Origin: Clostridia bacterium
GTDB lineage: Bacteria > Bacillota_A > Clostridia > Oscillospirales > CAG-272
Length of the DNA: 64,000 nt
Direction: 5' to 3'
NCBI GenBank assembly: GCA_017501345.1
Contig: JAFVXC010000032.1
Location: 43,097 to 107,096, forward strand
Made by a program: the position numbers and the translations under genes. Numbering within the stretch: the first letter of the stretch is position 1; the number at the start of each line of letters is the position of its first letter. This document shows positions 9,535 to 18,712 of the stretch, in pieces. Below the pieces are notes generated by a model that saw only the letters and a list, made by a program, of their open reading frames with translations, was not told where the DNA came from and made no database searches.

Positions 9535-10437
9535 ATGAAGCTATCATCCTTTTTCCACTTTGCCTCATTTGGCATCAAAACGATTCTTTTCCGAAGGAAA
9601 ACTCCGATCCTCGGCACTGTGATCGTTACGGACAAATGCAACCTTCATTGCAAGCATTGCTCGGTCAACAATATAACCGCGATCGTTCATCCGTATCAGC
9701 AAATTCGACAAGAAATGCAAGCGCTATACGATATGGGAGTACGCATTTTATTCTTCTGCGGAGGCGAGACCTTTTTGTGGAAGGACGGGGACCGCACACT
9801 GAGAGACCTGGTGATCGAGGCAAAAAATATGGGATTTCTTATCGTTAACGTGGTTACGAACGGAACCTTCCCCATTGACCTACCCGAAGCGGATCTGATC
9901 CTTTTGAGCCTCGACGGTGATAAACAACGCCATAATGAAATTCGCGGGGACACCTACGACATCATTATGAAGAACATCAACAATGCTACCGCAGATAATA
10001 TCTGCTTCTATATGGCGATCAATCAGATCAATAAGGACTGCGTTCGGGACGTATGCCTTGCCGCACGCGACACGAAAAACGTTCGTGCCGTATCTTTCAA
10101 CTTTCATACGCCGTATCCCGATACGAAGCAGCTTGCACTGAGCCGTGAGGAGAAAGCGAAATGCTGCGATACGATCACGCAAATGATGAAGGAGGGCGCC
10201 CCTGTATTCAACCTCAAAGGTGCGTTCCCATATCTCATCGAAAACCGCTTCCCCACCCCCTGTCACCAGTGTGTTGTAATCGAAAACGGAAAGCTGTCCA
10301 CATGCGGGCGTTGTATCGACGTTCCCGGGCTTTGTGAGCAATGCGGATACTTCTTTGTTGCCGAATACACACTTTTGTTCAGAGGCAATCCCAAGATCAT
10401 TTTTGAGATGCTTCGCACATACCTGAAATACATCTAA
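9535..10437 (+). CDS. Radical SAM protein with C-terminal cysteine cluster, pathway unknown
   Basis: A 300-residue radical SAM enzyme. The [4Fe-4S]/SAM triad is CNLHCKHC (C35, C39, C42), followed by the SAM-binding FFCGGETFLW near 85-95 and the strand LLSLDG. The C-terminal quarter carries a second cysteine group (PCHQCVV, STCGRCID, GLCEQCGYF), like the auxiliary-cluster (SPASM/twitch-type) domains of peptide- and small-molecule-modifying radical SAM enzymes. GGAG precedes the ATG. It is followed after 7 bp by a HemN/HemW-like radical SAM gene, so the two probably act in one pathway. No precursor peptide or tailoring gene adjoins; substrate is unknown. Confidence 0.85.
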   Translation: MKLSSFFHFASFGIKTILFRRKTPILGTVIVTDKCNLHCKHCSVNNITAIVHPYQQIRQEMQALYDMGVRILFFCGGETFLWKDGDRTLRDLVIEAKNMGFLIVNVVTNGTFPIDLPEADLILLSLDGDKQRHNEIRGDTYDIIMKNINNATADNICFYMAINQINKDCVRDVCLAARDTKNVRAVSFNFHTPYPDTKQLALSREEKAKCCDTITQMMKEGAPVFNLKGAFPYLIENRFPTPCHQCVVIENGKLSTCGRCIDVPGLCEQCGYFFVAEYTLLFRGNPKIIFEMLRTYLKYI

Positions 10438-10444
10438 GAGTAGT

Positions 10445-11701
10445 ATGCGTTTTATTACAAGCTTAACAAGAATGTGGCTTACCCGAACAGTACGGCCCTT
10501 CACCTTCAAAAACGAATACGACCGGATATTACCGTTCGCAGAATGCGAACGCCTCGGGCTATACATCCATATTCCCTTCTGCAAAACCATATGTAATTTT
10601 TGCCCCTACTGCAAGGTTCGGTATTCTGCTGAGCTATGTGACAAATACATCGATTCCTTGATTCACGAGATCCACTTGATAGGCGGGCAATATCCGGGAC
10701 GAAAAAAAACGACAGGGCTATATTTCGGCGGAGGAACGCCGGCACTTGCCGTGAACCGCATAAAAGAGATCATCGACGCGCTGAACGAGCACTTTATCAT
10801 CCCGGAGGAGATCGGGCTTGAGCTTCATCCCGATGACGTAAGCGCAGAGGTACTGCAAGCCTTAAAGGACGCGGGCGTAACAAAAATCAGCATCGGCATC
10901 CAATCATTCTGCGAAAAGTATCAATATATTCTCGGCAGAAAGAAAATTGACGCCGAAAATATTGCAGCAGCCCTGACGGCTGTTCCTTTTGAAACGGTAT
11001 CTATGGACTTTATCTTTGCCCTGCCCGGACAAACCTACGACGATTTAAGATCCGATATTGACAAGGCTTTTTCTATCGGTGCAAACCATATCGCGATATA
11101 TCCGTTTATAGATTTCACTTTTACGAAAAGCCAGGTTAAGGAAATGCCGAAAAAAGAAAAGCGAAGGCTTCTGGATTCGATCACGCAATACTGCCAAGAC
11201 AAGGGATATTCGCGAAATTCGATATGGACCTTCTCAAGTGAGCCGAACGCCAATTATTCGTCTATGACAAGAGAGAATTTTATCGGCTTCGGTTGCTCCG
11301 CCACCAGCCTGTTCAAGGAACAATTCAAGATCAACACCTTCGACGTGGAGGCTTACTGCAGACGTATCCAATCCGACACCCCCGCAACCTCCTTGACGAT
11401 CCGCTTCACCAAGCATCAGCGAATGATCTATTGGCTCTTTTGGACGGCATACAGCACAAGAGTGCGAGAGAGCGATTTCGAAAAATTCTTTGGTGTTCCG
11501 CTAAAAAAGGCGTATGGTCTTGAGCTTTGGATCGCCAAGCGAGCAGGCTTCATCAAGGAGCATAACGGCACTTATGAGATGACACCAAAGGGCGCCTTTT
11601 ACTATCATTATTACGAGAATTTTTACACGCTGTCTTATATTGACAAGATGTGGGGGATCATGCGAAAGGAAGCATTCCCCGATCGCATCACGCTTTCATA
11701 A
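10445..11701 (+). CDS. HemN/HemW-like radical SAM protein, pathway unknown
   Basis: A 418-residue member of the coproporphyrinogen-oxidase-like radical SAM group. The cluster motif is PFCKTICNFCPYC (C46, C50, C53, plus C56), followed by GLYFGGGTPAL (SAM-binding GGTP), ELHPDDV, ISIGIQSF and FALPGQTYDD, all characteristic of HemW/HemN. The C-terminal third (about 320-418) is a helical/winged HemN_C-like domain. It differs from housekeeping HemW in its long basic N-terminal extension and its pairing with another radical SAM gene. Real coproporphyrinogen dehydrogenase activity is unproven; heme-linked, methyltransferase-like or cofactor chemistry are all possible. The ribosome site is weak, so it may be coupled to the gene before it. 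Confidence 0.82.
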   Translation: MRFITSLTRMWLTRTVRPFTFKNEYDRILPFAECERLGLYIHIPFCKTICNFCPYCKVRYSAELCDKYIDSLIHEIHLIGGQYPGRKKTTGLYFGGGTPALAVNRIKEIIDALNEHFIIPEEIGLELHPDDVSAEVLQALKDAGVTKISIGIQSFCEKYQYILGRKKIDAENIAAALTAVPFETVSMDFIFALPGQTYDDLRSDIDKAFSIGANHIAIYPFIDFTFTKSQVKEMPKKEKRRLLDSITQYCQDKGYSRNSIWTFSSEPNANYSSMTRENFIGFGCSATSLFKEQFKINTFDVEAYCRRIQSDTPATSLTIRFTKHQRMIYWLFWTAYSTRVRESDFEKFFGVPLKKAYGLELWIAKRAGFIKEHNGTYEMTPKGAFYYHYYENFYTLSYIDKMWGIMRKEAFPDRITLS

Positions 11702-11719
11702 GCATAGTACATCGCATAT

Positions 11720-11766
11720 AGGGGTGAGTACCCAATGCATTTTTGCATTTGACTCACCCCTTTTTC
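11720..11766 (+). terminator. Terminator of the radical SAM pair
   Basis: AGGGGTGAGT (11720-11729) pairs with ACTCACCCCT (11752-11761), with an inner AATGCA/TGCATT stem and a following T run. It also faces the converging dehydrogenase gene. Confidence 0.85.
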
Positions 11767-11786
11767 CATATTCAGTTATATTCGAT

Positions 11787-12839
11787 TCAGACCTCAACCC
11801 AACGCTTTTCATCGGCAGAGCGCAAAATCGCATCGACGACGCGCTGTCCCTCTGCGCCGTCCGAAAGCGTCGGATAGAGCGCATCGCGTACTCCCGCTAC
11901 AGCGCGGACGAATGCCTGCTCCTGTGTCAGATAGTATTCCTGCGGGACGGTCTCGGTGCGCGTTTTATAATCCTTCGGATCCCCTTCACCCGTACAGATC
12001 GTCAGGATCTTCGGATCGTTGAGATCGAACGAGATAGAGCCCTTCGTACCGTAAACGTCATATCGGATGGTATTTTTATGACCGATCGCACAGCGCGTAA
12101 TATGGAAGGAACCCTCCGCGCCATTTTCAAAGTGTGCAATAAAGCTGCATCTGTCCTCGGTCTCAACGGGAGCAAGCTCCTCGCTGTCAAGGCGCTTCCT
12201 TTCGTTCACGACAATGCCGCGAGAGGCGCAGACCTCTTTGATCTGTCCTGCAAGAAGCTGTGCGAGGTCGATCAGATGTACGCCGAGGTCACCGATGACA
12301 CCCGACGCCGCCTTTGACTTCTCAAATCTCCATTCCAGTCGTCTTCCCTCCCAGAAAGCGCTGTTCTTGAGGTATGCAACGTTAAGACCGATGACGTCCC
12401 CGAGGAGGCCCTCATCAACGAGATGCTTAGCATAGCGCACAGCGGGCATAAAGCGGTACGTAAAGCAGGTCATACCAAGCGTGCCGCTCGTCTTTTCGGC
12501 TTCTACGATCGCTTTCGCCTCATCGTATGACATTGCAATCGGCTTCTCGAGGTTTGTGGGCTTCCCCGCTCGGAGCGCCGCGATTGCCATTTCAGCGTGA
12601 AGGTAGTTCGGGGTGCAGATCTCGACCGCATCAACGTCGGGATCTGCAATCAGTTTTCTGTAATCTTCATAACACTTTTCGGGTAAAACGCCCGTCTTTT
12701 CACGTGCCTTTCCGAGGCGGTTCGGATCAATATCGCACAGTGCAATGATCTCAGCGTCCTCACACGCCAGAAGCTCTCTGATATGGCGTCCCATAGCGAT
12801 ACCGCCCGTACCAATGATTCCAACTCGAATTTTCTTCAT
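11787..12839 (-). CDS. Gfo/Idh/MocA-family sugar or inositol dehydrogenase
   Basis: A 350-residue NAD(P)-dependent oxidoreductase. The Rossmann motif VGIIGTGGIAMGRHI is at the N-terminus, CTPNYLHAEMAI follows, and the family signature LEKPIAMSYDEAK (catalytic Lys) lies near residue 95-107. The C-terminal half is the substrate domain, with GVIGDLGVHLIDLAQ (GGxxxDxGxHxxD-type motif, about 180-195). Known members oxidise inositols, glucose or related sugars. GGAGGG precedes the ATG at 12839. It lies 14 bp after the ThuA-like gene; the two form an operon often seen in carbohydrate-degrading Clostridia. Substrate cannot be told. Confidence 0.9.
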   Translation of the reverse strand: MKKIRVGIIGTGGIAMGRHIRELLACEDAEIIALCDIDPNRLGKAREKTGVLPEKCYEDYRKLIADPDVDAVEICTPNYLHAEMAIAALRAGKPTNLEKPIAMSYDEAKAIVEAEKTSGTLGMTCFTYRFMPAVRYAKHLVDEGLLGDVIGLNVAYLKNSAFWEGRRLEWRFEKSKAASGVIGDLGVHLIDLAQLLAGQIKEVCASRGIVVNERKRLDSEELAPVETEDRCSFIAHFENGAEGSFHITRCAIGHKNTIRYDVYGTKGSISFDLNDPKILTICTGEGDPKDYKTRTETVPQEYYLTQEQAFVRAVAGVRDALYPTLSDGAEGQRVVDAILRSADEKRWVEV

Positions 12840-12853
12840 CTCGTTACCCTCCC

Positions 12854-13621
12854 TTACTGCACGGGCGGATGATATTCATCATCGTGGCTTACTCGCGTTA
12901 CGTCCTCAAGCGGCGGAACGAATTTTCCAAGCGTCGGACGAGGACCGTTTGACGGCTTTGCCCAATCGACCGCATTTGCGAGGACTTGGCGGATGTCATC
13001 ACGGTAGAAGGTCGGATATGCCTCGTGACCGGGACGGAAGTAGAAAATCTTTCCAAGTCCGCGTCTGAAGCAGCATCCGCTTCGGAAGACCTCACCGCCC
13101 GAGAACCAGCTTACGAATACGAGCTCGTCGGGTGTGGGAATCTCAAAACGCTCACCGTAGGTCTCCTCCGCGGGTAGCTCAATGTATTCGGGTAAATTCC
13201 TTGCGATCGGATGTCCGGGCTCGATGACCCAGATCCTCTCCTTTTCATCGTTCTCACGCCATTTCGAGCGGCAGACCGTTCCCATAAGGCGAACAAAGGG
13301 CTTACAGAGATGTCCGGAATGCAAAACGATGAAGCCCATTCCGCTGAGAACTCGCTCCTGCACGCGCTTTGCGATCTCATCCGGAATATCCTTGTGCTTG
13401 AGATGCGCCCACCAAATGAGCACGTCGGTATTTCTGAGCGTTTCCTCGTCAAGCCCGTATTCGGGCATATCCATCGTGCGTGTGCAGACCTCAAATTCTT
13501 CGTACTGCAAAAGTCCCTCTGCGATCGCTCCGTGGATCCCATTCGGATAGATCCGCGCAATGCTCTCGCTCTTCTTCTCGTGAACGAATTCGTTCCAGAC
13601 CGTAACCTTGATCTTATCCAT
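12854..13621 (-). CDS. ThuA-like domain protein (trehalose-utilisation family)
   Basis: A 255-residue ThuA-like protein with a flavodoxin/glutamine-amidotransferase-like fold. Typical features are the N-terminal VTVWNEFVHEK, YPNGIHGAIAEGL, the strand TDVLIWWAHLKHKDIP, GMGFIVLHSGHLCKPF near 93-108 and the C-terminal GKIFYFRPGHEAYPTFY. ThuA proteins occur beside Gfo/Idh/MocA dehydrogenases in trehalose or other sugar-oxidation pathways, as here; their precise chemistry is poorly defined. AAAGGAG precedes the ATG. Transcription is predicted from 13664-13692. Confidence 0.9.
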   Translation of the reverse strand: MDKIKVTVWNEFVHEKKSESIARIYPNGIHGAIAEGLLQYEEFEVCTRTMDMPEYGLDEETLRNTDVLIWWAHLKHKDIPDEIAKRVQERVLSGMGFIVLHSGHLCKPFVRLMGTVCRSKWRENDEKERIWVIEPGHPIARNLPEYIELPAEETYGERFEIPTPDELVFVSWFSGGEVFRSGCCFRRGLGKIFYFRPGHEAYPTFYRDDIRQVLANAVDWAKPSNGPRPTLGKFVPPLEDVTRVSHDDEYHPPVQ

Positions 13622-13663
13622 TCTGTTTCTCCTTTCCCGTTGCCCTTTGCAACCGTTAACTGT

Positions 13664-13692
13664 ATTATACTCTCAGCATCTGCAATTAGCAA
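13664..13692 (-). promoter_or_regulatory. Promoter of the ThuA-dehydrogenase operon
   Basis: Minus-strand TTGCTA (13687-13692), 17 bp, TATAAT (13664-13669). A short inverted repeat (GTTGC at 13639-13643, GCAAC at 13649-13653) lies in the early transcribed region and could be an operator. Confidence 0.7.
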
Positions 13693-13714
13693 GGCACAAA
13701 GAGAAACAAAATCT

Positions 13715-14539
13715 TCACTTTTCGATACTCCAACGGCGATATTCCGACGGAGCGATCCCCGTTTCTTTTTTGAACACACGGCAAAAATAAGATGGATTAT
13801 CATAGCCGAGTAAGTCCGAGAGCTCCGCGATCGAGACATCCGATCGATCCATCAGCTCCTTCGCACGTTCGATCCTGCGCCTGGTACGATAGGCGGCAGG
13901 CGACACCCCCGCATATTCGTGAAAGAGCCTTCGAAAATAGGTGGGAGAAACAAAGCACATCTCGGCGATCTCTTCGATCGAAAGGCTTTGATCCGCATCG
14001 GTTTCAAGATAATGAATTCCTTTTTCTATCGCGCGAAATCCGCGCATTCCGAGAAGTCGCCTCTCTTCTCTCGTCGCGATCATCGACAAAAGCCGATAAA
14101 AGCCACTCCTGAGCGACAGATAGGGCCTCGTTGGCATCTTGTATTCCTCATAAAGCTCCAGTAACAGTTCTTTGATCCGCCGATCCGAAAGGTTCTCGTC
14201 CAGAATTAAAATATCATCGGAAGGCACAAACGGCTCACCGTTCGAAAAAAGGCAAAACTCAAGAAGCAGGGTCGTCACCTTTTCGCAGTTCAGAAAGGTC
14301 AGCGCATACTCCGCCCCCTGCGGGATCAAAACAAGCGCACCTCGCGGAACCGAAAGGCTTCTGCCATTTTTTATTGTAAATAAACCCTCTGCACCACAAA
14401 ACCACAGGAGCGCATTTTGCTTCCGTGGCGTCCTCATATAAAAGGTGTGTCCGTCCCTCCACTGCTGCCGCATCGTGAACAGCTCCTTGATCTCAAGATT
14501 CTCAAGTCCCCCAAGCTCACCGATACCGATCACGCGCAT
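13715..14539 (-). CDS. AraC-family transcriptional regulator
   Basis: A 274-residue regulator with an N-terminal cupin-like sensor domain (about 30-110, including RGALVLIPQGAEYAL) and a C-terminal double helix-turn-helix. The first HTH is SIEEIAEMCFVSPTYFRRLF and the second SIAELSDLLGYDNPSYFCRV, ending KETGIAPSEYRRW. It immediately precedes, in the same direction, the ThuA/dehydrogenase operon, which it most likely controls in response to a sugar. AGGAGGTGATC stands before the ATG at 14539. Ligand unknown. Confidence 0.92.
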   Translation of the reverse strand: MRVIGIGELGGLENLEIKELFTMRQQWRDGHTFYMRTPRKQNALLWFCGAEGLFTIKNGRSLSVPRGALVLIPQGAEYALTFLNCEKVTTLLLEFCLFSNGEPFVPSDDILILDENLSDRRIKELLLELYEEYKMPTRPYLSLRSGFYRLLSMIATREERRLLGMRGFRAIEKGIHYLETDADQSLSIEEIAEMCFVSPTYFRRLFHEYAGVSPAAYRTRRRIERAKELMDRSDVSIAELSDLLGYDNPSYFCRVFKKETGIAPSEYRRWSIEK

Positions 14540-14568
14540 AGGATCACCTCCTGCTATTTGATAAAAAC

Positions 14569-14597
14569 ATTATAGCATCAAGTGATCGATTTGTAAA
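14569..14597 (-). promoter_or_regulatory. Sigma-A promoter of the AraC regulator at 13.7-14.5 kb
   Basis: Minus-strand TTTACA (14592-14597), 17 bp, TATAAT (14569-14574), about 25 bp before the AGGAGGTGATC ribosome site. Confidence 0.75.
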
Positions 14598-14624
14598 GAG
14601 TAAATCTTCACATTTCAAAACAAA

Positions 14625-14662
14625 AAAAGAACGGAATCCTCTACAGTCCATTCCGTTCTTTT
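14625..14662 (-). terminator. Terminator of the xylose-locus AraC gene
   Basis: AAAAGAACGGAAT (14625-14637) pairs with ATTCCGTTCTTTT (14650-14662). On the minus strand the stem is followed by T-rich sequence downstream of the AraC gene ending at 14720. Confidence 0.8.
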
Positions 14663-14719
14663 GGTTTTACAACCGTTCTTAAATACATATCTCGTGAATA
14701 CTCATAACGCGCATAAACC

Positions 14720-15490
14720 TCACGCTTCCCTCTTTGCTCTATATTCGCTCGGGGTCATTCCCGTGATCTTTTTGAAGCATCGGTTGAAATTTCTGAGAGA
14801 TTCAAAGCCGCAGTCGTAAGCCGTTTGCAAAATACTTTGATCGATGTTCTTCAGAATATATCGTGCCTCGTTGACGCGATAGCGGTTTACGTAATCAGTA
14901 TAAGAAAGCCCCGTACACCGCTTGAAGTACCGTGAGAGATACACGCTGTGATACGACGTGCTTTCCGAAAGCGCCTCAAGCGTGCAGGTCTTCTTGAAAT
15001 TTGCCTCCACAAACCGAAAGATCCTCGGCAAAAGATACTCTGCCTTGTTGTCCCGATCCTCGTACTCGGCACACGAATCAAACTCCGCGCAAAGCGAATA
15101 GAGAAGCCCCTTTGCCCGGAGGGAATTCCAAAAGCCGCCGGCATCGGACAGCTGAGCGACGTAGAAGGGATTCGGACAGAATTTATGGTCCTTCGGGTGT
15201 TTTGTGAGGAAAACGTCGCTATATCCCTGCACAAGCTTCGGAGAGAAGATACAAAGGCAGTGACTGCTGTGCTCGGGCGTTTCAAGCGAATGCACCTGAT
15301 TCGGGAAGATCAAGAGTGCCTCGCCCGTTCGTATCACATATTGCTTTTTGTCCACATTTATTACCATCTCACCGCTCATAACCGTTATAAATTCAAAGCT
15401 CGAGTGCAGATGAGACGGAAAGGAGAAGTCTTTTCCCATCTCTATTTTTAAGGAATCCCCGTAAAAGGAGTTGTGCGATTCGTAAAACAT
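14720..15490 (-). CDS. AraC-family regulator, probable controller of xylBA
   Basis: A 256-residue AraC protein: N-terminal cupin (HLHSSFEFITVMSGEMVINV, about 27-50, then IFPNQVHSLETPEH) and C-terminal double HTH (TLEALSESTSYHSVYLSRYF, then LQTAYDCGFESLRNFNRCFK, ending GMTPSEYRAKREA). I start it at the ATG at 15490, which has GAGGTG at the right distance; a TTG at 15502 is a worse choice. It is divergent from xylB, and its promoter shares the -35 region with the xylB promoter, so it probably senses xylose or a related sugar and controls xylB-xylA and itself. Confidence 0.9.
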   Translation of the reverse strand: MFYESHNSFYGDSLKIEMGKDFSFPSHLHSSFEFITVMSGEMVINVDKKQYVIRTGEALLIFPNQVHSLETPEHSSHCLCIFSPKLVQGYSDVFLTKHPKDHKFCPNPFYVAQLSDAGGFWNSLRAKGLLYSLCAEFDSCAEYEDRDNKAEYLLPRIFRFVEANFKKTCTLEALSESTSYHSVYLSRYFKRCTGLSYTDYVNRYRVNEARYILKNIDQSILQTAYDCGFESLRNFNRCFKKITGMTPSEYRAKREA

Positions 15491-15528
15491 AGAGCACCTC
15501 AACGCAAAAGGTTAAATATTGTCTACTT

Positions 15529-15557
15529 ATTATATGCTATTTGGCGCGATTTGTCAA
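15529..15557 (-). promoter_or_regulatory. Consensus promoter of the xylose-locus AraC gene
   Basis: Minus-strand TTGACA (15552-15557), 17 bp, TATAAT (15529-15534): a full consensus match. Its -35 box overlaps the xylB -35 box on the other strand. Confidence 0.8.
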
Positions 15558-15579
15558 GGTGTATTTGCTAAAATAAAAT
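15551..15579 (+). promoter_or_regulatory. Promoter of xylB-xylA
   Basis: TTGTCA (15551-15556), 17 bp, TAAAAT (15574-15579), start near 15586, just before the AAGGAG ribosome site of xylB. The -35 is shared with the divergent AraC promoter, so activator or repressor binding there would affect both. Confidence 0.75.
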
Positions 15580-15608
15580 TACAGATCTCTTTTTGGGAAG
15601 GAGAAGCT

Positions 15609-17090
15609 ATGGAATATTATATCGGCATTGATCTCGGAACCTCCTCGGTAAAGCTGATGCTATGCGACGGAGACGGAAGGATACAAAAAACAGTGACAAG
15701 AGAATACCCCGTTTACTATCCGCAAGCGGGATATAGCGAGCAGTCACCTCTTGACTTTTGGAGTGCGATCCGCGAGGCGATCCCCGAGCTGATACAAGGC
15801 ATCGACGGACAGCTTATCCGCGGCATCGGCGTTGCGGGACAAATGCACGGTCTCGTCATACTCGACGAGAAGGACGAGGTGATTCGAAGAGCAATTCTTT
15901 GGAATGACGGTCGCACCGATAAGGAAACAGCGTATCTTAACGAAACGGTCGGTAAGGAAGCTCTGTTTGACTACACGGGAAACATCGCCTTTGCGGGATT
16001 CACAGCACCGAAGCTTTTATGGATGCGAAAAAACGAGCCCGAGAATTTTTCAAGGATCCGGAAAATTATGCTCCCGAAGGACTACGTCAATTATCTCCTC
16101 ACGGGCGTTCACGCGACCGATTTCTCCGACGCCTCGGGTCTATTACTGCTTGACGTCAAGAACAAATGCTGGTCGAAGGAGATGCTTGACCTATGCGGTA
16201 TATCGGAAGCACAGCTGCCGCGGCTTTACGAAAGCTATGAGATCATAGGCACCGTGCTCCCAAGTATTGCAGAGGAGCTCGGGATATCCGAAAGCACGAT
16301 CGTCGTGGCAGGCGCGGGCGATAACGCAGCGGCGGCAATCGGAACGGACGCCGTCGGAGACAACAGCTGCAACATTTCCCTCGGTACGTCGGGAACAATC
16401 TTTGTCTCGAGTGACCGCTTTTCAGGTGCTGCCGATAAGGCGATCCATTCCTTCTGCCACGCAGACGGCGGATTTCATCTGATGGGCGTCGTTCTCTCAG
16501 CGGCATCGTGCAACAAATGGTTCTGCAGCGAGGTGCTGAACACGAAGGATTACACGGCAGAGGCGGAGAGAGTGGATCTCACTCTGCTCGGCAAGAACGA
16601 GGTCTTTTTCCTGCCCTATCTGATGGGTGAGCGAGGCCCGATCAACGACACGAACGCGACGGGAATGTTCATCGGTCTCCGACCGAATACGGACAGATCG
16701 CAGCTATATCTCGCGGTACTCGAAGGCGTTGCATTTGCGATCAAGCACAATCTTGACGAGATGGAAGCGCTCGGCGTTTCCGTAAAATCAAGCTGTCTTT
16801 GCGGAGGCGGCGCGAAATCCCGACTGTGGAGGCAGATCCTCGCGAGTGTTTTGAACATTGAGCTTCAACTGCCTGCCGTAGAGGAGGGTCCCGGATACGG
16901 CGCCGTGATCCTCACTATGGTTGCGGCAGGGCATTTTCCTGACGTAAAGACGGGGGCGAATCGGCTTCTTCAAATCAGGGAAATCGTAAAGCCCGAGCCC
17001 GCGCTCGCAGAGCTGTACGCAGAAAAATATAAAAAATACCGTAAAATATATCCCGCAGTCAAAGAGCTGTACGAGGACATAAAGGAGTGA
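15609..17090 (+). CDS. xylB: Xylulokinase
   Basis: A 493-residue FGGY-family kinase that phosphorylates D-xylulose to xylulose 5-phosphate. The phosphate-1 loop [17 protein letters not shown] is at the N-terminus, [13 protein letters not shown] lies near residues 77-90, the phosphate-2 segment [13 protein letters not shown] near 255, and the adenosine motif [19 protein letters not shown] near 395. AAGGAG precedes the ATG at 15609; the frame is open further upstream but lacks a start with a ribosome site. It sits 4 bp before xylA, which fixes the substrate as xylulose. Confidence 0.95.
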   Translation: MEYYIGIDLGTSSVKLMLCDGDGRIQKTVTREYPVYYPQAGYSEQSPLDFWSAIREAIPELIQGIDGQLIRGIGVAGQMHGLVILDEKDEVIRRAILWNDGRTDKETAYLNETVGKEALFDYTGNIAFAGFTAPKLLWMRKNEPENFSRIRKIMLPKDYVNYLLTGVHATDFSDASGLLLLDVKNKCWSKEMLDLCGISEAQLPRLYESYEIIGTVLPSIAEELGISESTIVVAGAGDNAAAAIGTDAVGDNSCNISLGTSGTIFVSSDRFSGAADKAIHSFCHADGGFHLMGVVLSAASCNKWFCSEVLNTKDYTAEAERVDLTLLGKNEVFFLPYLMGERGPINDTNATGMFIGLRPNTDRSQLYLAVLEGVAFAIKHNLDEMEALGVSVKSSCLCGGGAKSRLWRQILASVLNIELQLPAVEEGPGYGAVILTMVAAGHFPDVKTGANRLLQIREIVKPEPALAELYAEKYKKYRKIYPAVKELYEDIKE

Positions 17091-17094
17091 TATT

Positions 17095-18411
17095 ATGAGC
17101 GAAATTTTCAAGGGCATTGAGACGATCAGATACGAGGGCAAGAACTCGAAAAACCCACTTGCATTCCGATACTACGATGCCGACAGGATCATTATGGGCA
17201 AGAAGATGTCTGAGCATCTTCCCTTCGCGATGGCTTGGTGGCACAATCTCTGTGCCGCGGGCACCGATATGTTCGGCAGAGACACCGCCGACAAGAGCTT
17301 CGGTGCCGATAAGGGCACGATGGAGCACGCCAAGAGAAAGGTCGACGCGGGCTTTGAATTTATGCAGAAGCTCGGCATTAAGTATTTTTGCTTCCATGAC
17401 GTCGATATCGTTCCCGAGGCGGAGGACATCAACGAGACAAACCGCCGTCTTGACGAGATCTCCGATTACATCCTCGAAAAAATGAAGGGCACGGACATCA
17501 AGTGCCTTTGGGGTACGGCAAATATGTTCTCGAATCCGCGCTTTATGAACGGTGCGGGAAGCACCTCCTCGGTCGACGTTTACTGCTTCGCGGCGGCACA
17601 GATCAAGAAGGCGCTTGAGCTTACGGTAAAGCTCGGCGGCAGGGGCTACGTCTTCTGGGGTGGTCGCGAGGGCTATGAGACCCTCCTCAACACCGACGTC
17701 AAGCTCGAGCAGGAGAACATTGCCGCTCTTATGAAAATGGCAGTCGAGTACGGCAGAAGCATCGGCTTCACGGGCGACTTCTATATCGAGCCGAAGCCGA
17801 AGGAGCCGATGAAGCATCAGTATGACTTCGACGCGGCAACGGCGATCGGCTTCCTGCGTCAGTATGGCCTTGACAAGGATTTCAAAATAAATATTGAGGC
17901 AAATCACGCAACACTCGCGGGGCACACCTTCCAGCATGAGCTGAGAATTTCCGCGATCAACGGTATGCTCGGCTCAATCGACGCAAACCAGGGCGACTCC
18001 CTGCTCGGCTGGGACACCGACGAATTCCCCTTCGACGTTTATGAAAGCACCCTTTGTATGTATGAAGTCCTGAAGGCGGGCGGTCTTACGGGCGGCTTCA
18101 ACTTTGACGCAAAGAACCGCCGTCCGAGCAACACCTATGAGGATATGTTCCACGCCTACATTCTCGGAATGGACACCTTCGCGCTCGGTCTCATTAAGGC
18201 AGCAGAGCTGATCGAAAACGGCGAGCTTGATGCCTTCATCGAAAAGAGATACGCGAGCTTCGACAGCGAGATCGGTAAAAAAATCAGAAGCGGAAACGCA
18301 ACGCTTTCTGAGCTTGCCGCATACGCAGAGAAGCTCGGCACCTGCCCACTCGTTTCGAGCGGCAGACAGGAATATCTTGAAAGCATTGTAAATCGAACGC
18401 TGTTCGGGTAA
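17095..18411 (+). CDS. xylA: Xylose isomerase
   Basis: A 438-residue class II xylose isomerase that interconverts D-xylose and D-xylulose using two divalent metals. The catalytic region [11 protein letters not shown] (H101, D104) is intact, as are the metal-ligand segments [18 protein letters not shown] (about 230-247) and [19 protein letters not shown] (about 265-283), and the later GSIDANQGD and WDTDEFP. Length matches family (about 435-445). Together with xylB it forms the isomerase pathway into the pentose phosphate cycle. No xylose transporter is linked. Confidence 0.98.
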   Translation: MSEIFKGIETIRYEGKNSKNPLAFRYYDADRIIMGKKMSEHLPFAMAWWHNLCAAGTDMFGRDTADKSFGADKGTMEHAKRKVDAGFEFMQKLGIKYFCFHDVDIVPEAEDINETNRRLDEISDYILEKMKGTDIKCLWGTANMFSNPRFMNGAGSTSSVDVYCFAAAQIKKALELTVKLGGRGYVFWGGREGYETLLNTDVKLEQENIAALMKMAVEYGRSIGFTGDFYIEPKPKEPMKHQYDFDAATAIGFLRQYGLDKDFKINIEANHATLAGHTFQHELRISAINGMLGSIDANQGDSLLGWDTDEFPFDVYESTLCMYEVLKAGGLTGGFNFDAKNRRPSNTYEDMFHAYILGMDTFALGLIKAAELIENGELDAFIEKRYASFDSEIGKKIRSGNATLSELAAYAEKLGTCPLVSSGRQEYLESIVNRTLFG

Positions 18412-18450
18412 AACACAAATGTAAAGAAAACGCAAGAAAGGAAATTTAAT

Positions 18451-18608
18451 ATGCTTTCACGTGAAGAAGTTCGTGCGGCGATTCGCTTCGGATCACCTCC
18501 CCGTCCTCCTCGCGCATTCACGAAATGGTGGGGCGAGGGACGCCGATCGAGAATATCGAGGCGTTTCTGAACGAATGCATTACCTATAAAAACAATAAAG
18601 ATCTATAG
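18451..18608 (+). pseudogene. Deleted remnant of a uroporphyrinogen-decarboxylase-like gene
   Basis: A well placed AAGGAAAT site precedes an ATG at 18451 opening MLSREEVRAAIRFGSPPRPP, which looks like the N-terminus of the UroD/MtaA-like family common in sugar and methyl-transfer loci. The frame stops at 18570 after 39 codons. In another frame the same DNA reads GTPIENIEAFLNECITYKNN to a TAG at 18608, which looks like the C-terminus of the same family. The simplest reading is an internal deletion joining both ends out of frame. It is the last member of the xylBA transcript. Family call is by eye. Confidence 0.6.
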
Positions 18609-18611
18609 TGA

Positions 18612-18653
18612 AAGGGGTTGAGCCGTAATTCGGCTCAACCCCTTCTGTTTTTT
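18612..18653 (+). terminator. Terminator of the xylBA operon
   Basis: GGGGTTGAGCCG (18614-18625) pairs with CGGCTCAACCCC (18631-18642), extended by AA/TT, then TTCTGTTTTTT. Confidence 0.88.
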
Positions 18654-18712
18654 ACAAGCGTATCAATGATTCTGCGCTCCACATAAGCAGCGCTGCAATT
18701 TTGAGGATCGGA

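Noticed and set aside
18412..18450. Possible separate promoter for the UroD-like remnant
   Set aside because: No -35/-10 pair; it is simply downstream in the xylBA transcript.
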